From Stutzerimonas urumqiensis (GTDB lineage Bacteria; Pseudomonadota; Gammaproteobacteria; Pseudomonadales; Pseudomonadaceae): a stretch of 64,000 bases of DNA. This document shows positions 1 to 8,147 of the stretch, one piece after another. The number at the start of each line of letters is the position of its first letter. Within the stretch, counting starts at the first letter, position 1. The translations under genes and the position numbers were made by a program. The stretch covers positions 172,031 to 236,030 of the forward strand of contig NZ_RBZQ01000008.1 in NCBI RefSeq assembly GCF_003640395.1. Reading direction: 5' to 3'. The notes beneath the pieces are model-generated. The model did not search any database. It worked only from the letters and a program-made list of their open reading frames with translations, and had not been told where the DNA came from.

Positions 1-2
1 GC

Positions 3-557
3 GGCCGCACCGGCACCTTCTTCAGCTTCGAGGAAATGGGCATCAAGCCGGACATCGTCACCCTGTCCAAGTCACTGTCGGGCTTCGGCCTGCCGTTCGC
101 CATGGTGCTGCTGCGCAGCGAGCTGGACCAGTGGAAGCCGGGCGAGCACAACGGCACCTTCCGCGGCAACAACCACGCGTTCGTCACCGCCGCCGCCGCG
201 CTCGAGCACTTCTGGCAGGACGACGAATTCGCTGCCAGCGTGCGCGCCAAGGGCAAGCTAATCGCCTACCGCATGCAGAAGATCGTCCGCCGCCACGGCC
301 CCGATTCGCTGCACCTCAAGGGTCGCGGAATGATGCTCGGCATCGGCTGCCCGAACGGCGAGGTTGCCGAAGCCGTGTGCCGCCATGCCTTCGAGAAGGG
401 ACTGGTCATCGAGACCAGCGGCCCGCACAGCGAAGTGGTCAAGTGCCTGTGCCCGCTGATCATCAGCGAAGAGCAGATCGCCAGGGCCATGGACATCCTC
501 GACGGCGCCTTTGCCGCCGTGATGGGTGAAGACCAGGCCGCCAACCAGGCTTCCTAA
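3..557 (+). CDS. ectB: Diaminobutyrate-2-oxoglutarate transaminase EctB (3' part)
   Basis: The reading frame is open from the left edge, so the 5' end lies outside the window; 184 codons remain. EctB is a PLP-dependent class III aminotransferase that makes L-2,4-diaminobutyrate from aspartate semialdehyde with glutamate as amino donor, the first step of ectoine synthesis in the cytoplasm. The fragment begins [11 protein letters not shown], a typical EctB stretch, followed by LSKSLSG with the presumed PLP-binding lysine and the [12 protein letters not shown] segment. It stops 11 bases before ectC, and GGAGAG in that gap is the ectC ribosome-binding site, so the genes are co-transcribed. ectA would be expected just upstream. 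Confidence 0.95.
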   Translation, partial: GRTGTFFSFEEMGIKPDIVTLSKSLSGFGLPFAMVLLRSELDQWKPGEHNGTFRGNNHAFVTAAAALEHFWQDDEFAASVRAKGKLIAYRMQKIVRRHGPDSLHLKGRGMMLGIGCPNGEVAEAVCRHAFEKGLVIETSGPHSEVVKCLCPLIISEEQIARAMDILDGAFAAVMGEDQAANQAS

Positions 558-568
558 GGAGAGAGATC

Positions 569-967
569 ATGATCGTACGTACCCTCGCCGACTGTGAGCA
601 GTCCGACCGCAAGATCGTCACCGAAACCTGGGACAGCACCCGAATGCTGCTCAAGGACGACAAGATGGGCTTCTCCTTCCACATCACCACCATCTACGCC
701 GGCACCGAGACGCACATCCACTACCAGAACCACCTGGAGTCGGTGTACTGCATCAGCGGCAATGGCGAAGTCGAGACCGTGGCCGACGGCAAGATCTATA
801 AGATCGAGCCCGGCACCCTGTACATCCTCGACAAGCACGACGAGCACCTGCTGCGCGGCGGCAGCGAGGACATGAAGATGGCCTGCGTCTTCAACCCGCC
901 GCTCAATGGCAAGGAAGTGCACGACGAAAGCGGCGTCTACCCGCTCGAAGCCGAAACCGTCGCCTGA
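569..967 (+). CDS. ectC: L-ectoine synthase EctC
   Basis: A 132-residue cupin-fold enzyme of the usual family length. It closes the ring of N-gamma-acetyl-diaminobutyrate to ectoine, a cytoplasmic compatible solute. The start [10 protein letters not shown] and the segments [18 protein letters not shown] and [18 protein letters not shown] are characteristic of EctC; the His/Glu/Tyr residues in them belong to the metal site of the cupin barrel. It follows ectB by 11 bases with GGAGAGAGATC before the ATG. After it comes a 157-base gap holding a REP element before ectD. Confidence 0.97.
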   Translation: MIVRTLADCEQSDRKIVTETWDSTRMLLKDDKMGFSFHITTIYAGTETHIHYQNHLESVYCISGNGEVETVADGKIYKIEPGTLYILDKHDEHLLRGGSEDMKMACVFNPPLNGKEVHDESGVYPLEAETVA

Positions 968-996
968 GCCGCGACCCCGGCGGCCTCCGGGCCGCC

Positions 997-1021
997 CGCA
1001 GGAGCCAGCGTGCTGGCGATC
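997..1021 (+). repeat. REP element between ectC and ectD
   Basis: The core GGAGCCAGCGTGCTGGCGAT contains the inverted repeat GCCAGC/GCTGGC and matches two other copies in this window (37102-37126 and 47240-47264). The shared pattern GGAGCCnGCnTGCTGGCGAT is the Pseudomonas type of repetitive extragenic palindrome. Here it sits inside an operon, between ectC and ectD, where it could stabilise the upstream mRNA or lower downstream expression. Confidence 0.75.
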
Positions 1022-1124
1022 CCCCCAGCCCCACCCGATCGCCGCTCGCTCGTTCCGCACCCGCTGTCGGGTGCCATGAATCGAAGCCCGGCGCCAGACG
1101 ACCGGGCCTCTGGAGGACACAGGA

Positions 1125-2042
1125 GTGAGTACGCAACACATCGACCTTTACCCGTCGCGCCATGAGCCGCAGCCGGCCTGGCAGGAACGCCTCGACCCGG
1201 TCGTCTACCGCAGCGACCTCGACCAGGCTCCGGTGCCGGCCGAGCAGATCCGGCACTTCGAGCAGAATGGCTACATGATCGTCGAGAACCTGTTCAGCGC
1301 CGAGGACGTCGCGGTGTTTCGCGCCGAACTCGACCGCATGCGCCAGGACGAGGCGGTCATCCATTCCGAGAAGACCATCCGCGAGCCGCAAAGCAACGCG
1401 GTGCGCTCGGTCTTCGAGATCCATCACGACAACCCGCTGTTCGCCCGCGTCGCGCGTGATGAGCGGGTCGCCGGCATCGCCCGATTCATCCTCGGTGGCG
1501 ATGTCTACATCCACCAGTCGCGGATGAACTTCAAACCCGGCTTCACCGGCAAGGAGTTCTACTGGCACTCGGATTTCGAGACCTGGCACATCGAGGACGG
1601 CATGCCGCGCATGCGTGCGCTGAGCGCCTCGATCCTGCTGACCGACAACTTCGCCCATAACGGCCCGCTGATGCTGATGCCCGGCTCGCACCGCCACTAT
1701 GTGCGCTGCGTCGGCGAGACGCCCGAGAACCACTACCAGCAGTCGCTGCGCAAGCAGGAATACGGCGTGCCGGACGATAACAGCCTCACCGAGCTGGCCG
1801 AGCGCTTCGGCATCGACACGGCCATCGCGCCGGCCGGCAGCGTGGTGTTCTTCGACTGCAACACCATGCATGGCTCCAACGGCAACATCACGCCCAGCGC
1901 CCGCAGCAACCTGTTCTACGTCTACAACCACGTGGACAACGCCCTGCAGGCGCCTTTCTGCGACCGGCCGCCACGGCCGGCCTTCGTGGCCGAGCGCAAG
2001 GACTTCAGCCCGCTCGCCATCCAGCCGGAACAGTACCGCTGA
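1125..2042 (+). CDS. ectD: Ectoine hydroxylase EctD
   Basis: A 305-residue 2-oxoglutarate/Fe(II) dioxygenase that turns ectoine into 5-hydroxyectoine using O2. The signature FYWHSDFETWHIEDGMPRMR covers residues 146-164; the iron ligands visible are H148, D150 and H249 (in NTMHGS). The length is normal for EctD. The start is GTG, supported by GGAGG eight bases upstream and a second AGGA close to the start. It lies downstream of ectC across the REP-containing gap. Its presence means the host can make hydroxyectoine, associated with heat and desiccation tolerance in this family. Confidence 0.97.
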   Translation: MSTQHIDLYPSRHEPQPAWQERLDPVVYRSDLDQAPVPAEQIRHFEQNGYMIVENLFSAEDVAVFRAELDRMRQDEAVIHSEKTIREPQSNAVRSVFEIHHDNPLFARVARDERVAGIARFILGGDVYIHQSRMNFKPGFTGKEFYWHSDFETWHIEDGMPRMRALSASILLTDNFAHNGPLMLMPGSHRHYVRCVGETPENHYQQSLRKQEYGVPDDNSLTELAERFGIDTAIAPAGSVVFFDCNTMHGSNGNITPSARSNLFYVYNHVDNALQAPFCDRPPRPAFVAERKDFSPLAIQPEQYR

Positions 2043-2135
2043 TGCGCACGCAGGCCCGGCGGACCGGGCCTGCCGTCAACCGGGCCACGCCCGAGCACGG
2101 ACGACTCAATTCACCAAGACGGAACGCTGCGAACC

Positions 2136-3566
2136 ATGCATACCGTAGAAAAGATCGGCGGCACGTCCATGAGCCGCTTCCAGGAAGTTCTGGACAACCT
2201 TCTCATCGGCGAACGCCAGGGGCCTGAGCTCTATCAGCGCGTGTTCGTCGTCTCCGCCTACAGCGGCATGACCAACCTGCTGCTGGAGCACAAGAAGACC
2301 GGCGAGCCCGGCGTCTACCAGCGCTTCGCCGACGCCAGCAACGAAGAGGCCTGGCTCGATGCGCTCGAGCAGGTCCGCGCGCAGATGCTGGCCAAGAACA
2401 CCGAGCTGTTCGACAGCGCCTTCGAGCGCCAGCAGGCCAACCACTTCGTCAACCAGCGGCTCGACGATGCCAGCGACTGCATGCGCAGCCTGCAACGGGT
2501 CTGCGCATACGGGCATTTCCAGCTCGGCGAGCACCTGATGAAGGTGCGCGAGATGCTGGCCTCGCTCGGCGAAGCGCACAGCGCCTTCAACACCGTGCTG
2601 GCGCTCAAGCACCGCGGCGTCAACGCCCGCCTGGTCGACCTCACCGGCTGGCACATGGACGCACCGCTGCCGTTCGAGCAGATGATCAGCCACAGCTTCG
2701 AAGACGTGGACCTGTCCCGCGAGCTGGCCGTCGCCACCGGCTACACGCACTGCACCGAAGGGCTGATGAACACCTTCGACCGCGGCTACAGCGAGATCAC
2801 CTTCGCCCAGATCGCCGCGGCCACCGGCGCGCGCGAGGCGATCATCCACAAGGAATTCCACCTGTCCTCGGCCGACCCGAACCTGGTCGGCGCCGACAAG
2901 GTGGTCACCATCGGCCGCACCAACTACGACGTCGCCGACCAGCTGTCGAACCTCGGCATGGAGGCCATCCACCCGAAGGCGGCCAAGAACCTGCGCCGCG
3001 CCGGCATCGAGCTGCGCATCAAAAATGCCTTCGAGCCGGACCACGCCGGCACGCTCATCAGCCAGGACTACAAGAGCGAGAAGCCCTGCGTGGAGATCAT
3101 CGCCGGGCGCAAGGACGTCTTCGGCATCGAGGTGTTCGACCAGGAAATGCTCGGCGACGTCGGCTACGACATCGAGATCACCAAGCTGCTCAAGCAGCTC
3201 AAGCTGTACGTGGTGAACAAGGATTCGGACGCCAACAGCATCACCTACTACGCCTCCGGCTCGCGCAAGCTGATCAACCGCGCGGCCAAGCTGATCGAGG
3301 AGCGCTACCCGGCGGCCGAGGTCACGGTGCACAACGTCGCCATCGTCTCGGCCATCGGCTCGGACCTGAAGGTCAAGGGCATCCTGCACAAGACGGTCGC
3401 CGCGCTGGCGAGCGCCGGCATCAGCATCCAGGCGATTCATCAGTCGATCCGCCAGGTCGAGATGCAGTGCGTGGTCAACGAGGAAGACTACGCCGCCGCC
3501 GTCGCGGCGCTGCACCGCGGGCTGATCGAGCCGGAGAACCACGGCGACGTGATCGCCGCGGCCTGA
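2136..3566 (+). CDS. ask: Aspartokinase of the ectoine cluster (Ask_Ect)
   Basis: A 476-residue aspartate kinase, ATP-dependent, that supplies aspartyl phosphate at the head of the ectoine pathway. The N-terminal phosphate loop KIGGTS is at residues 6-11. The kinase domain occupies roughly the first 330 residues, and the C-terminal part has the pattern of tandem ACT domains. The start MHTVEKIGGTSMSRF and linkage to ectBCD are typical of the specialised ectoine aspartokinase, which is generally less sensitive to threonine/lysine feedback than the housekeeping enzyme; that property is inferred here. It lies 93 bases after ectD, with only a weak ribosome-binding sequence. A strong hairpin at 3580-3605 probably ends the operon. 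Confidence 0.93.
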   Translation: MHTVEKIGGTSMSRFQEVLDNLLIGERQGPELYQRVFVVSAYSGMTNLLLEHKKTGEPGVYQRFADASNEEAWLDALEQVRAQMLAKNTELFDSAFERQQANHFVNQRLDDASDCMRSLQRVCAYGHFQLGEHLMKVREMLASLGEAHSAFNTVLALKHRGVNARLVDLTGWHMDAPLPFEQMISHSFEDVDLSRELAVATGYTHCTEGLMNTFDRGYSEITFAQIAAATGAREAIIHKEFHLSSADPNLVGADKVVTIGRTNYDVADQLSNLGMEAIHPKAAKNLRRAGIELRIKNAFEPDHAGTLISQDYKSEKPCVEIIAGRKDVFGIEVFDQEMLGDVGYDIEITKLLKQLKLYVVNKDSDANSITYYASGSRKLINRAAKLIEERYPAAEVTVHNVAIVSAIGSDLKVKGILHKTVAALASAGISIQAIHQSIRQVEMQCVVNEEDYAAAVAALHRGLIEPENHGDVIAAA

Positions 3567-3579
3567 GCCATCGCCTCGT

Positions 3580-3605
3580 CGCCCGCCCCATGCGCCGGGC
3601 GGGCG
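3580..3605 (+). terminator. GC-rich hairpin after the ectoine operon
   Basis: A perfect 9-bp stem, CGCCCGCCC paired with GGGCGGGCG around an 8-base loop, begins 13 bases after the aspartokinase stop. There is no T-tract, so it may act as a Rho-assisted end or an mRNA 3' stabiliser rather than a textbook intrinsic terminator. Confidence 0.55.
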
Positions 3606-3611
3606 GCGTGC

Positions 3612-3625
3612 TTGATTCAAATCAA
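3612..3625 (+). promoter_or_regulatory. ANR/FNR-type box upstream of trhP
   Basis: TTGATTCAAATCAA is a perfect match to the FNR/ANR consensus TTGAT-N4-ATCAA. Its centre (3618.5) lies 41.5 bases before a start site near 3660 predicted from a candidate -10 TAGCCT at 3648-3653, which is the class II activator position. The trhP ATG follows at 3680. Low-oxygen activation of trhP is inferred from this geometry. Confidence 0.75.
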
Positions 3626-3679
3626 CGGCGCTGCGCCCGGACTGCCGTAGCCTCGCCGGCTTTTGCCGGTGCCGACGCC

Positions 3680-5038
3680 ATGACCCGACTCGCCCCACCC
3701 GAACTGCTGTGCCCGGCCGGCACGCTGAAAGCCATGCGCTACGCCTTCGCCTACGGCGCCGATGCCGTCTACGCCGGGCAGCCGCGCTACAGCCTGCGGG
3801 TGCGCAACAACGAGTTCGACCACGCCAACCTGGCCCTGGGTATCGGCGAGGCCCACGCGCAGGGCAAGCGCTTCTACGTGGTGGTCAACATCGCCCCGCA
3901 CAACGCCAAGCTGAGGACCTTCCTCCAGGATCTCGAGCCGGTGGTGGCGATGGGGCCGGATGCGCTGATCATGTCCGATCCGGGGCTGATCATGCTGGTT
4001 CGCGAGCATTTCCCGGAGCAGGCCATCCACCTCTCGGTGCAGGCCAACGCGGTGAACTGGGCGACGGTCAGGTTCTGGCAGACGCAGGGCATCAGCCGCG
4101 TGATCCTGTCGCGCGAACTGTCGCTCGAGGAGATCGCCGAGATCCGCCAGCGCGTGCCGGAGATGGAGCTGGAAGTGTTCGTCCACGGCGCGCTGTGCAT
4201 GGCCTACTCCGGCCGCTGCCTGCTGTCGGGCTACATCAACCGCCGCGACCCGAACCAGGGCACCTGCACCAACGCCTGCCGCTGGGAATACAAGACGCAC
4301 GAGGCCAGGGAAGACGAACTCGGCAACGCGGTGCAGCGCTACCAGCCCATCGCCGTGCAGCCGGCCGAGCCGACCCTCGGCGCCGGCGCACCGACCGATC
4401 AGGTCTTTCTGCTCGAAGACGTCAGCCGCCCCGGCGAATTCATGGAGGCGACCGAGGACGAGCACGGCACCTACATCATGAATTCCAAGGACCTGCGCGC
4501 GGTGCAGCACGTCGAGCGGCTGGCCGCGATGGGCGTGCATTCGCTGAAGATCGAGGGGCGGACCAAGAGCCACTACTACGTGGCGCGCACCGCCCAGGTC
4601 TACCGCAAGGCCATCGACGATGCGGTCGCGGGGCGCCCGTTCGACCGGTCGCTGATGGACACCCTCGAATCGCTCGCCCACCGCGGCTACACCGAGGGCT
4701 TCCTGCGCCGGCACGTGCATGACGAGTATCAGAACTACGAGCGCGGCTTCTCGCTCTCCGAGCGCCAGCAGTTCGTCGGCGAGCTGACCGGCGCGCGGCG
4801 GGGCGCACTGGCCGAAGTGAAGGTGAAGAACCGCTTCGCCGTCGGCGACAGGCTGGAGCTGATGACGCCGCACGGCAACCTCAACTTCCGACTTGAGCAT
4901 CTGGAGAAGGGCAATGGCGAAGCCACCGCGTGCGCGCCGGGCGATGGCCATGTCCTCTGGCTGCCGGTGCCCGAGCCCGTCTCGCTGGACCACGCCCTGC
5001 TGATGCGCGAGCTGGACGGCGGAACCACCCGCGGCTGA
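3680..5038 (+). CDS. trhP: Prephenate-dependent tRNA uridine(34) hydroxylase TrhP (YegQ, U32 family)
   Basis: A 452-residue U32-family protein, the length of E. coli YegQ/TrhP and closely similar along its whole length, for example GTLKAMRYAFAYGADAVYAG and HGALCMAYSGRCLLSGYI. TrhP makes 5-hydroxyuridine at the wobble base of tRNA without O2, using prephenate; the family is annotated in older records as a collagenase-like peptidase. Cysteines at 173, 180, 196 and 200 fit the iron-sulfur ligands of this group. The frame is open further upstream, but the ATG at 3680 gives the family N-terminus (MTRLAPPELLCPAGTL). It has its own promoter region with a perfect ANR-type box, so it is probably not part of the ectoine operon. 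Confidence 0.93.
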   Translation: MTRLAPPELLCPAGTLKAMRYAFAYGADAVYAGQPRYSLRVRNNEFDHANLALGIGEAHAQGKRFYVVVNIAPHNAKLRTFLQDLEPVVAMGPDALIMSDPGLIMLVREHFPEQAIHLSVQANAVNWATVRFWQTQGISRVILSRELSLEEIAEIRQRVPEMELEVFVHGALCMAYSGRCLLSGYINRRDPNQGTCTNACRWEYKTHEAREDELGNAVQRYQPIAVQPAEPTLGAGAPTDQVFLLEDVSRPGEFMEATEDEHGTYIMNSKDLRAVQHVERLAAMGVHSLKIEGRTKSHYYVARTAQVYRKAIDDAVAGRPFDRSLMDTLESLAHRGYTEGFLRRHVHDEYQNYERGFSLSERQQFVGELTGARRGALAEVKVKNRFAVGDRLELMTPHGNLNFRLEHLEKGNGEATACAPGDGHVLWLPVPEPVSLDHALLMRELDGGTTRG

Positions 5039-5135
5039 TGCCATCCATGCGGTGCGATGCAGCCATGCGTCGAAATCCGCTGCGGTTACCACCCGACGGC
5101 CTCGCGGCTGAGCGGCCGGCGGCAATGCTTCGGCG

Positions 5136-7979
5136 CTAGCGAAGCAACTGCACGAAGCGCACGGCCTCGACCGGCGGGCTGAGCAGGTAACCCTGGATCT
5201 CGTCGCAGCCCTGCGCGCGCAGGAAGTCGCGTTGCGGTTCGGTCTCCACGCCCTCGGCGACCACCTTCAGCTCCAGGCTGTGGGCCATGGCGATGATGGC
5301 GCGAACGATCGCCGCGTCCTCGCCGCACTGGTCGAGCTCGGCCACGAACGCCCGGTCGATCTTCACGTAGTCCACCGGGAAGCGCTTGAGGTAGCTGAGC
5401 GATGAATAGCCGGTGCCGAAGTCGTCGATGGCCAGGCTCACGCCCAGCTCGCGCAGCTGGCGGCAGGTGGTGATGGCGTTCTCGACGTCGTCGAGCAGCT
5501 GGCTCTCGGTCAGCTCCAGTTCCAGCAGTCGCGCCGGCAGGCCGGTGTCGTCCAGGACCTGGCGTACCAGGGTGACGAGGTTGCCCTGGCGCAGCTGCTT
5601 GGCCGACAGATTGACCGAAACACGGATCTCGCCAGTGCCGTCCTGCTGCCAGCGACGCGCCTGGGCGCAGGCCTTGCGCAGCACGGTTTCGCCGAGCGGA
5701 ATGATCAGGCCGGTTTCTTCGGCCAGCGGAATGAAGTGCCCCGGCGCGATCAGGCCCTGGTGCGGATGGCGCCAGCGCACCAGCGCCTCGGCGGCGTCGA
5801 TGTAGTCGTCCGCCAGGCGCATGCGTGGTTGGTAGAAGACTTCGAGCTGATCCTCGTCGAGCGCCTTGCGCAGCTGATTCTCCAGTTGCAGCGTCTCGAT
5901 GCTCGCCAATTGCAGGCGGTCGGTGAAGAACTGCAGCGTGTTGCCTCCCAGGTGTTTGGCGTGCTGCATGGCGGTGTCCGCCTGACGCAGCAGGACGATC
6001 GCCTCGCGGGCGTTGTCCGGCATCAGCGTGGCGCCGATCGAGGCGCTGACCACCAGTTCGTGCCCGTCGATGATCACCGGCTGGCGAATGCGCTTGAGCA
6101 GGCGCGTGCCCAGGTGCACCAGGCCCGAAAGGCTGCCATAGGCTTCGAGCAGGACGACGAACTCGTCGCCGGACAGGCGCGCCAGGGTGTCGGCGTCCGG
6201 CAGCACCTGGCTGATGCGCCGCGCGATCTCCTTGAGCAGCTCGTCGGCGATTTCATGGCCGAGGCTTTCGTTGAGCGTCTTGAAGCGGTCCAGGTCCAGG
6301 TGCAGCACCGCCAGGTTGCGGCCGCTGCGGCGCACGCGCTGGCAGGCTTCATCGAGCCGTTCCTTGAGCAGGCTGCGGTTGGCCAGCCCGGTCAGCTCGT
6401 CGTAGTGGGTCAGGTAGCGCAGCCGCTCCTCGACCTGGCGGCGGATGGTCAGGTCGGTCAGGAAGCCGACGATGTTGGCGATACGCCCGGCCTCGTCATG
6501 CACGACGCGCATTTGCAGCCATTGCGGGTAGGTTTCGCCGTTCTTGCGCAGCTCCAGCTGCTCGCCTTGCCAGCTGCCGTCGCGCTCGAGCATCTCGCGC
6601 ATCTCGCCGTAGCGCGCGCGGGTCGCTTCGGAGGCGAACAGGCGGGTCACGCGGCGCCCCAGCAGCTCGTCTCGGGTGAAGCCCGACAGCGTGCAGCAGG
6701 CCTCGTTGATCGCCAGCACGCGGTACTGATCGTCGAGGATCACGATGCCCTCGCTGGCCGCTTCGAACACGGTCGCGGCCAGGCGCTGCTGCTCGATCTG
6801 CTGACGGGTGGCGGTGATGTCGCGGCGGGTGCCGATCATGCGCCTGACCCGGCCCTGCTCGTCACGCTCGATGGCCCGGCCGCGGTCTTCGATCCACAGC
6901 CAGGGACCGTCCGGCGTGCGCGCGCGGTACTCGGCGACATAGACGTCGGTGCGGCCCTTGAGGTGATCGATCAGCGCCTGGCGCACGGGCAGGAGATCGT
7001 CCGGGTGGACTTCGGGTCGCAGTGGATGGCTGTTTTCCGGCTCGCCGACGCCGAAGCGGATCGCCATCCGCGAGTGGTGGACGCTGCCTTCGGCGAGGTT
7101 CCAGTCCCACAGGCCCAGGCCGCTGGCTTCGAGCGCCAGGTTCAGGCGGGTCTCGCTCTGGCTCAGGTCGCAGGCGGCACGCGCCAGCTCGGCGGTGCGT
7201 TCGACCACCCGCTGTTCGAGCCCTTCGTAGGCATCGCGCAGCTCCTGCTCGGCCCGCCGCCGTTGCTGCACTTCATGGGCCAGCTCGGTGTTGAGGCCTT
7301 CGGCGTCCGCCCGGGCGCGCTGCAACACCTGGATCAGGCCGGCGTTCTGCTGGCGCTGGACGAGGTTGCTGCCGATCAGCCGGTTGATCTGCCAGGCGAC
7401 GATGCTCAGGGTGCCGAGCAGCACCAGCGTCAGCTCGCCCCAGCCGTGTTGCAGCGGGTAGGGGCTGGTCACCAGCCCGAGGCCCGCCGGCAGCAGGCAG
7501 GGGACGGCAAAGAAGAAGAACGCCCGCAGGTTGACGGCGTAGGCGATGCTGGCGATCAGCACCACCGAGCCGATCAGCCCGTAGCTCATGACCTGCACCG
7601 AGAAGTCATCGGGCGGGACCAGGCGCAGGATCGCGTAGGCCAGGGAGAGCGCCGCGGCGATGCTGCCGAAGGTGAAGAAGGTCTTCCAGCGAGGCGCGGC
7701 CAGTTCGGCGTCGGGCGTGCGACGCACCACCCGCGCCTGGTGCAGCCGCATCAGCGCCAGCGCGGTCACCGACAGCCACCAGACACCCAGCTCCAGCGGC
7801 GACGCATGATGACGAAGCAGCAACACGCAGAGCACGCCGATCACCAGCATCAGGCAAGCCGGCACCTGCGCGCCCTGAAACAGCAGGCGGGTGCATTCGG
7901 CGCGCAGGTCGAAGCCGGTGTCGACGTCCGCCAGGGAAGACGCTTGCGCGGCGGCGATGGAAGGGGATCGGCTGGTCAA
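5136..7979 (-). CDS. Membrane PAS-GGDEF-EAL c-di-GMP protein
   Basis: 947 residues. The N-terminus (about 38-200) has five or six hydrophobic segments forming a membrane sensor, followed by a coiled coil (about 215-270), two PAS domains (about 275-395 and 398-515), a GGDEF domain and an EAL domain. The GGDEF motif is SGDEF at 603-607 and lacks an RxxD inhibitory site. EAL is intact at 731-733, and the other EAL landmarks ([35 protein letters not shown]) are all present, so phosphodiesterase activity is likely; cyclase activity is possible. The start is TTG, chosen because GGAGAGA lies nine bases upstream. It is convergent with trhP and divergent from uvrD. Confidence 0.9.
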   Translation of the reverse strand: MTSRSPSIAAAQASSLADVDTGFDLRAECTRLLFQGAQVPACLMLVIGVLCVLLLRHHASPLELGVWWLSVTALALMRLHQARVVRRTPDAELAAPRWKTFFTFGSIAAALSLAYAILRLVPPDDFSVQVMSYGLIGSVVLIASIAYAVNLRAFFFFAVPCLLPAGLGLVTSPYPLQHGWGELTLVLLGTLSIVAWQINRLIGSNLVQRQQNAGLIQVLQRARADAEGLNTELAHEVQQRRRAEQELRDAYEGLEQRVVERTAELARAACDLSQSETRLNLALEASGLGLWDWNLAEGSVHHSRMAIRFGVGEPENSHPLRPEVHPDDLLPVRQALIDHLKGRTDVYVAEYRARTPDGPWLWIEDRGRAIERDEQGRVRRMIGTRRDITATRQQIEQQRLAATVFEAASEGIVILDDQYRVLAINEACCTLSGFTRDELLGRRVTRLFASEATRARYGEMREMLERDGSWQGEQLELRKNGETYPQWLQMRVVHDEAGRIANIVGFLTDLTIRRQVEERLRYLTHYDELTGLANRSLLKERLDEACQRVRRSGRNLAVLHLDLDRFKTLNESLGHEIADELLKEIARRISQVLPDADTLARLSGDEFVVLLEAYGSLSGLVHLGTRLLKRIRQPVIIDGHELVVSASIGATLMPDNAREAIVLLRQADTAMQHAKHLGGNTLQFFTDRLQLASIETLQLENQLRKALDEDQLEVFYQPRMRLADDYIDAAEALVRWRHPHQGLIAPGHFIPLAEETGLIIPLGETVLRKACAQARRWQQDGTGEIRVSVNLSAKQLRQGNLVTLVRQVLDDTGLPARLLELELTESQLLDDVENAITTCRQLRELGVSLAIDDFGTGYSSLSYLKRFPVDYVKIDRAFVAELDQCGEDAAIVRAIIAMAHSLELKVVAEGVETEPQRDFLRAQGCDEIQGYLLSPPVEAVRFVQLLR

Positions 7980-8135
7980 GGGAGCACGTCTCTCCAGATG
8001 CGGTGGAAGAGTGCAGCATCATGGCACGATGACAGCGCTTCTCGTCCCGCGAATAAAAGCCCATAGCCACGGCGAGGGCAAGACCGGGGCGACAGCCGTT
8101 GGACAGCGCCGCGAGCCATTCGCATCCGTTGCGGC

Positions 8136-8141
8136 TAGAAT
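8136..8141 (+). promoter_or_regulatory. Candidate -10 element of uvrD
   Basis: TAGAAT lies six bases before the uvrD ATG, with no recognisable -35 at the usual distance. If used, transcription would begin at or next to the A of the start codon, giving a leaderless message. No LexA-type operator is visible in the 168-base gap to the divergent gene. Confidence 0.4.
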
Positions 8142-8147
8142 GCCGCG

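Noticed and set aside
2106..3698. A 530-residue minus-strand frame opposite the aspartokinase
   Set aside because: The plus-strand gene is clearly real and belongs to the ectoine operon; the minus frame lacks any family resemblance.
3680..5038. trhP as a collagenase-like peptidase or as UbiU
   Set aside because: Full-length resemblance and length (452 residues) fit YegQ/TrhP; UbiU is about 330 residues. The peptidase label is historical.
5736..8066. A 776-residue open frame on the plus strand opposite the PAS-GGDEF-EAL gene
   Set aside because: Its sequence is repetitive and rich in Gln, Ala, Val and Arg with no fold-like motifs. The opposite strand holds an intact multidomain protein; such shadows are common in high-GC DNA.
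7980..8147. An SOS (LexA) operator before uvrD
   Set aside because: No CTG-N10-CAG type dyad with the expected AT-rich centre is present in the gap.
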